From Alphaproteobacteria bacterium (GTDB lineage: Bacteria; Pseudomonadota; Alphaproteobacteria; UBA8366; JADFVY01): 10,355 bases of DNA. Positions 6,764-10,355 of the stretch are shown in pieces (positions within the stretch are counted from its first letter, which is position 1; the number at the start of each line of letters is the position of its first letter). Made by a program: the position numbers and the translations under genes. The notes under the pieces were generated by a model that was not told the DNA's origin, did no database searches, and saw only the letters and a list, made by a program, of their open reading frames with translations. Location: assembly GCA_029881615.1 (NCBI GenBank), contig JAOUMF010000035.1:1-10355 (forward strand), read 5' to 3'.

Positions 6764-7705
6764 ATGAAAACAATCGGAATAATCATGACGGCGGCCCTGG
6801 CGGCCTTCGTCCTTGTCGCGCCGGCGATGGCCTCGCTGAGCGATTTCGAAGGGGATTGGCAGAATGCCGACCGCAACACAAATGGCATCAAAAAACTGCA
6901 GATCGGCGTGCGGGGCGCCAATGTCATGGTTCAGGCCTGGGGAGCTTGCTCTCCGCGGGATTGCGACTGGGGCGCCGTTCAGGGCGCACCCTATTCGTCG
7001 TCCGTTAACGAGAGCATGACTCGCCGCACCAAGGCGATTACCGCGACTTTCAACCCAGCCCAGGGCCAGACGATCCTGATCATTACCCAGGCCGGGCCGG
7101 ACAAGATCAAGGTCGAGTCCTATAGCCGTTTCAAAAGCGGCGGGCGCAATAATTACATGGCGGCCTACACCATGGTGCGTGCGCGGGTGGCCGTCCAGCC
7201 CACGCCCACACCGACCCCGCCGCCGCCGCCGCCGCCGCAACCAACCATGGCGCGCGAGGATTGCATCGCCTTCAATACCAATCAGGTCGCGGTCAAACAG
7301 GCGCAGGGTCATTGGAAGGTGGCTGCGGGCAATATGTGGCTGATGGATTTCGGCACCAACAAGCCCAAGGCGGAACAGGCGTTGCGCACCATCCGGCAAT
7401 ACCGGCTGAACAAGCAATGTTTCATCGGCCGCCCCAATCCGCCGATGCAATATTACCTTTCCGGCAATAACGCGCCCGCCGGCGGCATGGCGGGCGAGGA
7501 CTGCATCGCCTTCAACCCGCGCAACATTCAGGTGAAACAGGCGCAAGGCCGTTGGAAGATCGCCGACGGCAACAGCTGGTTGCTGGATTTCGAGGGTAAC
7601 AAGGCCCAGGCGCAACAGGCCCACGCGATCATCAACAAATACGGCTTCAGCCGCATCTGCTACGTCGGTCGCCCAAATCCGCCGATGACGTATTTCCGGC
7701 AGTGA
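6764..7705 (+). CDS. Secreted multidomain protein: N-terminal Cys domain, polyproline hinge, two tandem C-terminal modules (313 aa)
   Basis: A signal peptide (1-23, cleavage after AMA) sends the protein to the periplasm or outside. Residues 24-145 form a strand-rich domain beginning FEGDWQNADRNTNGIKKL, with a cysteine pair in ACSPRDCDWG (C62, C67). A hinge of threonine/proline repeats runs 146-161 and includes seven consecutive CCG codons (7217-7237). Two tandem modules follow, starting at residues 165 and 245, exactly 80 residues (240 nt) apart. Each has EDCIAFN at its start, WK(V/I), a (M/S)WL(M/L)DF strand, a helix rich in Lys/Gln/Ala, and ends C(F/Y)(I/V)GRPNPPM. Each has two cysteines (C167/C219, C247/C299), likely a disulfide per module. 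I recall similar combinations among uncharacterised secreted bacterial proteins but know no function; sugar or ligand binding is a guess. GGGAG lies 7 nt before the ATG at 6764. The frame is open further upstream to 6527, but that part overlaps the divergent transporter and lacks a signal peptide. Confidence 0.85.
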   Translation: MKTIGIIMTAALAAFVLVAPAMASLSDFEGDWQNADRNTNGIKKLQIGVRGANVMVQAWGACSPRDCDWGAVQGAPYSSSVNESMTRRTKAITATFNPAQGQTILIITQAGPDKIKVESYSRFKSGGRNNYMAAYTMVRARVAVQPTPTPTPPPPPPPQPTMAREDCIAFNTNQVAVKQAQGHWKVAAGNMWLMDFGTNKPKAEQALRTIRQYRLNKQCFIGRPNPPMQYYLSGNNAPAGGMAGEDCIAFNPRNIQVKQAQGRWKIADGNSWLLDFEGNKAQAQQAHAIINKYGFSRICYVGRPNPPMTYFRQ

Positions 7706-7724
7706 ATGGACGACAAGACGAAAG

Positions 7725-7761
7725 AAAAACCCCGGGCCCATCACGCGGCCCGGGGTTTTTT
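7725..7761 (+). terminator. Intrinsic terminator after the two-module protein gene
   Basis: A perfect 9-bp stem CCCCGGGCC (7730-7738) / GGCCCGGGG (7747-7755) with an 8-nt loop is followed by six T residues (7756-7761). Five A residues before it (7725-7729) could extend the stem and let it act in both directions. It begins 20-25 nt after the stop at 7705 and separates this gene from the ankyrin pair, which therefore needs its own promoter within 7762-7860. I could not identify a convincing one there. Confidence 0.93.
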
Positions 7762-7860
7762 GCGTTTGCGGCGGCGCGGTTCGCCGGCTCCGCAACATTA
7801 ATGAGTTGTTTATAGGGTCTCCTGCACAATCGGACGTCGCGCAAAAACTAAAGGACCTCC

Positions 7861-8601
7861 ATGCGGATAGCGATAGCGATGTTTATTTTTCTGGCCACCC
7901 TCGGCAACGCCGCTGCGGCGGAGCCGGAGGGGCTGATCGAGGCGATCCGGGCCGGCGATGCCGGTCGGGTCGAGTCGCTGTTACAAGCCGGGGCGGACCC
8001 GAGCGAGCCATTATCTGACTCGGGTCTTCCACCCCTGTTCGAGGCCGTCAGAAAGGGTCATGCCGAAATCGTGTGGATGCTTCTGAACGCCGGCGAGGAT
8101 GTAAACGCGACTTACCACTCCGATAATGGCGGGAGCTTTCCGATTCTGAGCGACGCCATTCATAGGCGCCATTCTGGTATCGCCATCGGGCTAATTGACA
8201 GGGACGCCGATATCGACGGATACGAGTGTCCACCAGACTGGCCATGTACGCCGGTGTTCATCCTTGCCGTGCAATACGGTGATTCCGCTCTTGTTCGCAG
8301 GTTCGTAGAGGCCGGAGCATCCGTTGACCTGTTCGTGCCCGGCCAACAGATCGATGGTATGAGACGAGACGAACGGGAAGACGACACGTCGCCGCTGATG
8401 ACGGCTGCCATGATGGGCAGGCCGGACATTCTTGCGGTCCTGCTGGAAATGGGTGCGGACGTTTCGTTGAAAACCAGAATGGGGTGCACTGCGATCGACC
8501 TAGCCATTATCAACAAGCGCCCGAAGGCGGCCGAACTGCTGCGCAAGGCCGGCAGCGTGGCGGACGAGAAGGGTTGCTACATGTACCGGTACCTGAAATG
8601 A
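7861..8601 (+). CDS. Exported ankyrin-repeat protein, short paralogue (246 aa)
   Basis: A signal peptide (1-20, MRIAIAMFIFLATLGNAAAA) predicts a periplasmic protein. About six ankyrin repeats follow, near 23-53, 56-86, 92-120, 130-158, 176-206 and a C-cap at 209-232. Repeat hallmarks include LIEAIRAGDAGRVESLLQAGADP and TSPLMTAAMMGRPDILAVLLEMGADV-type helix-turn-helix units. The repeats mediate protein-protein contact; no catalytic domain is present. Four cysteines survive in the mature protein: C123 and C129 in a CPPDWPC insert between repeats, C209 and C239. AAAGGA lies 6-7 nt before the ATG. The gene overlaps or abuts its longer paralogue downstream. It shares its first 62 residues with that protein at 48 identities by hand alignment, and its last 150 residues also match that protein's C-terminus. 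Known periplasmic bacterial ankyrin proteins include the P. aeruginosa AnkB associated with catalase KatB and Bdellovibrio Bd3460, which inhibits a self-harming peptidase. Either type of partner is possible here, by inference. Confidence 0.88.
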   Translation: MRIAIAMFIFLATLGNAAAAEPEGLIEAIRAGDAGRVESLLQAGADPSEPLSDSGLPPLFEAVRKGHAEIVWMLLNAGEDVNATYHSDNGGSFPILSDAIHRRHSGIAIGLIDRDADIDGYECPPDWPCTPVFILAVQYGDSALVRRFVEAGASVDLFVPGQQIDGMRRDEREDDTSPLMTAAMMGRPDILAVLLEMGADVSLKTRMGCTAIDLAIINKRPKAAELLRKAGSVADEKGCYMYRYLK

Positions 8602-8604
8602 GGA
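8601..8604 (+). promoter_or_regulatory. Ribosome binding site deciding the start of the long ankyrin gene
   Basis: AGGA, 5 nt before the ATG at 8610. It overlaps the TGA stop of the upstream gene (8599-8601). An in-frame ATG at 8598 overlaps that stop as ATGA but has no visible Shine-Dalgarno. The ATG at 8610 also matches the paralogue's first residues, MRIAIA. Translation of the two genes is probably coupled. Confidence 0.65.
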
Positions 8605-8609
8605 AAGCC

Positions 8610-10280
8610 ATGCGGATTGCGATAGCGATATGTGCGTTCTTGGCCACCCTTGGCGGCGCGGCAGCGGCGGGGCCGGAGGATTTGGTCGGCGCGATCCGGG
8701 TCGGTGATGCCGACCGGGTCGAGGCACTTTTGAGCGCGGGCGCGGACCCGAATGAGCCTTTATCGGATGAGGGGCTGCCGCCGCTTTTCGAAGCCATAAA
8801 GATGGGCAATCGGGGAATTGCCGGTACGTTGCTGGAAGCAGGGGCGAATGCTGAGTTCATCTACCGGAACGACCGGGGTGAAATCCATTCCGCCTACAGC
8901 TATGCAATGCTCTATGTGGATAACCTGATGTTCGCCATGTTGGTAGATCACGGCAGGAAAAGCCTTGGCGACGGTTTCATGCGGAAGATGCGACGCCTGG
9001 TCTGCACGCCGGAAATATGCGGCAACGTCCTGACCGTCGCGGCGGTCAGCGGGCGCGTGTGGCCGCAGAATATTCTGCATATTCAGCCAGCCGAGGAAGA
9101 AGCGTACCAAGACCTCCTGAGGCTGGAGGGAATTCGGCCGGATGACCCCGATATCGGCGGCAAGCCGCTGCTCCCCCCACTTCATGCTGCCGCTGTCGAG
9201 AACCGTGCCGCAATAGTTGGAAGCCTTCTTCGGAGTGGGGCAGAGCTGGACCTGCGCGACAATAGCGGCATGACCGCCACCGACCTTGCCCGGGCGAACG
9301 ATCTATCGGCGATGGTCCGCCAACTCGAGCACGAGCAACAAACCGGAGTATTCATAGCCGCGATTGAGAGCGGTGACGCAAAGCAGGTGAAGCAGCTTCT
9401 CGGTACCGGCGCAGACCCGAACGAGGGCAGCACGGCCTCGCGGGTGCCGCTCGCCGTGGCCGCAACGGCCGGTCACGCGGCGGTGGTCGATGCGCTTCTT
9501 GCGCACGGTGCCAAGATAGATTCGAAAGATCGGTATCACCGCACGCCGATCATATTCGCTATCGCAGCCGGTAATGTTGATATCGTCCGGCTGCTGCTCG
9601 CCAGAGGCGCCGAAATGAATGGCGTAACAATGTACGAGGCTACGAAATCGGGGAATGTTGGTATCGTCCGCGCCTTCCTGGAGGCTGGCGCGGATCCAAC
9701 CGTGCCCTATTATGGTGAGGGGCCGCAGCCGATGCATACCGCCCTTCAAAACGGCCATGTCGAAATATTCCGGCTGCTGGAAGAAGCGGGGGTCGATATT
9801 CACGCGGAATGGATCAGTGAGGCGGAAGGAAACTACACGACTCTTAGCGATGCTATCGGAGCAGGGCTTACTGGTCTGGCGCTGGAATTGATCGAGAAAG
9901 GCGCGGACACGGACAAGCTCATATGTCCGGGGGAAGCGCCTTGTAGGTCTTACCTGGATATCGCAGCGGGTCATGGGAACGTCCCGCTGATGCGCCGACT
10001 TATCGCCGCCGGCAACAAGGTACGGCGGTCCAAGAGTGGCGTAATGGCGAGCGACGGCATGGTAGGATTGTCGCCGCTGATGCGGGCAGCGAGAGACGGC
10101 AACCCTGAAGCCGTCTCGATCCTTCTGGAACACGGCGCAGACATCTCATTGCGGAACAATTTCGATTGTTCCGCACTGGATTATGCGATCCTGAACAACC
10201 GCGAGGAGGCCGCCGCGGTCCTGCGCAAGGCGGGGGCGACGACCGATCAGACCACTTGTCAGTCCATGTTCTTCAAATAG
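8610..10280 (+). CDS. Exported ankyrin-repeat protein, long paralogue with two fused arrays (556 aa)
   Basis: A signal peptide (1-20, MRIAIAICAFLATLGGAAAA) predicts export; the rest is almost entirely ankyrin repeats. Array 1 (about 21-242) starts PEDLVGAIRVGDADRVEALL and ends with a capping repeat GMTATDLARAND (220-231). It is interrupted at about 96-180 by a divergent segment with CTPEIC (132-137). Array 2 (about 246-549) restarts like an N-terminus, VFIAAIESGDAKQVKQLL (247-264), and contains repeats near 278-306, 310-338, 339-365, 373-398, 410-436, 446-472 and 487-517. It ends with a second cap DCSALDYAILNN (519-530). A CPGEAPC insert (439-445) parallels CPPDWPC in the short paralogue, and C520 and C550 parallel its C209 and C239. 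Start as argued for the AGGA site; an upstream ATG at 8598 would give 560 residues. The gene converges on acnA with only 12 nt between stop codons. Confidence 0.87.
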   Translation: MRIAIAICAFLATLGGAAAAGPEDLVGAIRVGDADRVEALLSAGADPNEPLSDEGLPPLFEAIKMGNRGIAGTLLEAGANAEFIYRNDRGEIHSAYSYAMLYVDNLMFAMLVDHGRKSLGDGFMRKMRRLVCTPEICGNVLTVAAVSGRVWPQNILHIQPAEEEAYQDLLRLEGIRPDDPDIGGKPLLPPLHAAAVENRAAIVGSLLRSGAELDLRDNSGMTATDLARANDLSAMVRQLEHEQQTGVFIAAIESGDAKQVKQLLGTGADPNEGSTASRVPLAVAATAGHAAVVDALLAHGAKIDSKDRYHRTPIIFAIAAGNVDIVRLLLARGAEMNGVTMYEATKSGNVGIVRAFLEAGADPTVPYYGEGPQPMHTALQNGHVEIFRLLEEAGVDIHAEWISEAEGNYTTLSDAIGAGLTGLALELIEKGADTDKLICPGEAPCRSYLDIAAGHGNVPLMRRLIAAGNKVRRSKSGVMASDGMVGLSPLMRAARDGNPEAVSILLEHGADISLRNNFDCSALDYAILNNREEAAAVLRKAGATTDQTTCQSMFFK

Positions 10281-10292
10281 ACTGACGCCCCC

Positions 10293-10355
10293 TCACCCCG
10301 CCTTCGTCAAATTCCTCAGCACGTACTGCAAAATCCCGCCGTTGCGGTAGTAGTC
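10293..10355 (-). CDS. acnA: Aconitate hydratase, C-terminal fragment cut by the window edge
   Basis: Reading the minus strand from the right edge gives 20 codons and a TGA: DYYRNGGILQYVLRNLTKAG. This matches the conserved C-terminus of AcnA-type aconitases (a 'YY/YM-R-NGGILxYVLR' ending), the TCA-cycle enzyme that interconverts citrate and isocitrate using a 4Fe-4S cluster. Only the tail is present, so domain content cannot be checked; the gene continues beyond the window. No terminator is visible in the 12-nt gap to the ankyrin gene stop. Confidence 0.75.
   Translation of the reverse strand, partial: DYYRNGGILQYVLRNLTKAG

Noticed and set aside
6701..7798. 365-codon minus-strand open frame opposite the two-module secreted gene
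   Set aside because: It runs across the terminator at 7725-7761 and mirrors a gene with signal peptide, repeats and ribosome site on the plus strand.
8484..8609. Upstream extension of the long ankyrin gene to 8484
   Set aside because: It would overlap the short paralogue by over 100 bases and bury the signal peptide; the AGGA site and paralogue alignment place the start at 8610.
1..10355. CRISPR array, tRNA, insertion sequence or integrase attachment site
   Set aside because: I saw no regularly spaced direct repeats outside the ankyrin and module genes, no cloverleaf-like segment, no transposase or integrase, and no terminal inverted repeats with target duplications.

Overview
The window looks like chromosomal DNA of a free-living alphaproteobacterium, probably Rhodospirillales-like. 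The basis is the GC-rich coding sequence with strong C/G third positions, the character of the HtpG and Pcm proteins, and an aconitase C-terminus at the right edge. The lineage is an inference from protein character, not from a marker gene. There is no rRNA, tRNA, CRISPR array, transposase or phage gene, and no stretch over 300 bases lacks a gene.

Layout, left to right. (1) Bases 28-2013, minus strand: a two-gene unit made of a long YeiH/UPF0324-type putative sulfate exporter and, 15 nt downstream, a 54-residue single-pass membrane protein too short for ordinary gene calling. It ends in a clean intrinsic terminator. A 166-nt AT-rich leader with a dyad precedes it. (2) Bases 2014-3293, minus strand: a secreted 169-residue protein of unknown function with a good sigma70-type promoter, followed by pcm (protein-L-isoaspartate methyltransferase). 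The pcm frame runs back, with plausible Pcm residues, to the stop codon of its neighbour, and no ATG or GTG is available as a start. (3) Bases 3394-5304, plus strand: htpG (Hsp90). It converges, with stop codons 6 nt apart inside a small hairpin, on (4) a minus-strand MFS transporter at 5311-6567. (5) Bases 6764-7761, plus strand: a secreted protein with a cysteine-bearing N-terminal domain, a polyproline hinge and two tandem 80-residue-period C-terminal modules, followed by a textbook intrinsic terminator. (6) Bases 7861-10280, plus strand: two overlapping, paralogous, exported ankyrin-repeat proteins (246 and about 556 residues). (7) Bases 10293-10355, minus strand: the last 20 codons of an aconitate hydratase gene.

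Protein quality control is a loose theme in the middle (Pcm repairs isoaspartyl damage, HtpG is a chaperone), but they lie on opposite strands with separate signals. The parts most worth a second look are the tandem periplasmic ankyrin pair, where the larger protein looks like two fused arrays and cysteines are conserved between paralogues; the uncalled small membrane protein beside the exporter; and the missing start codon of pcm.
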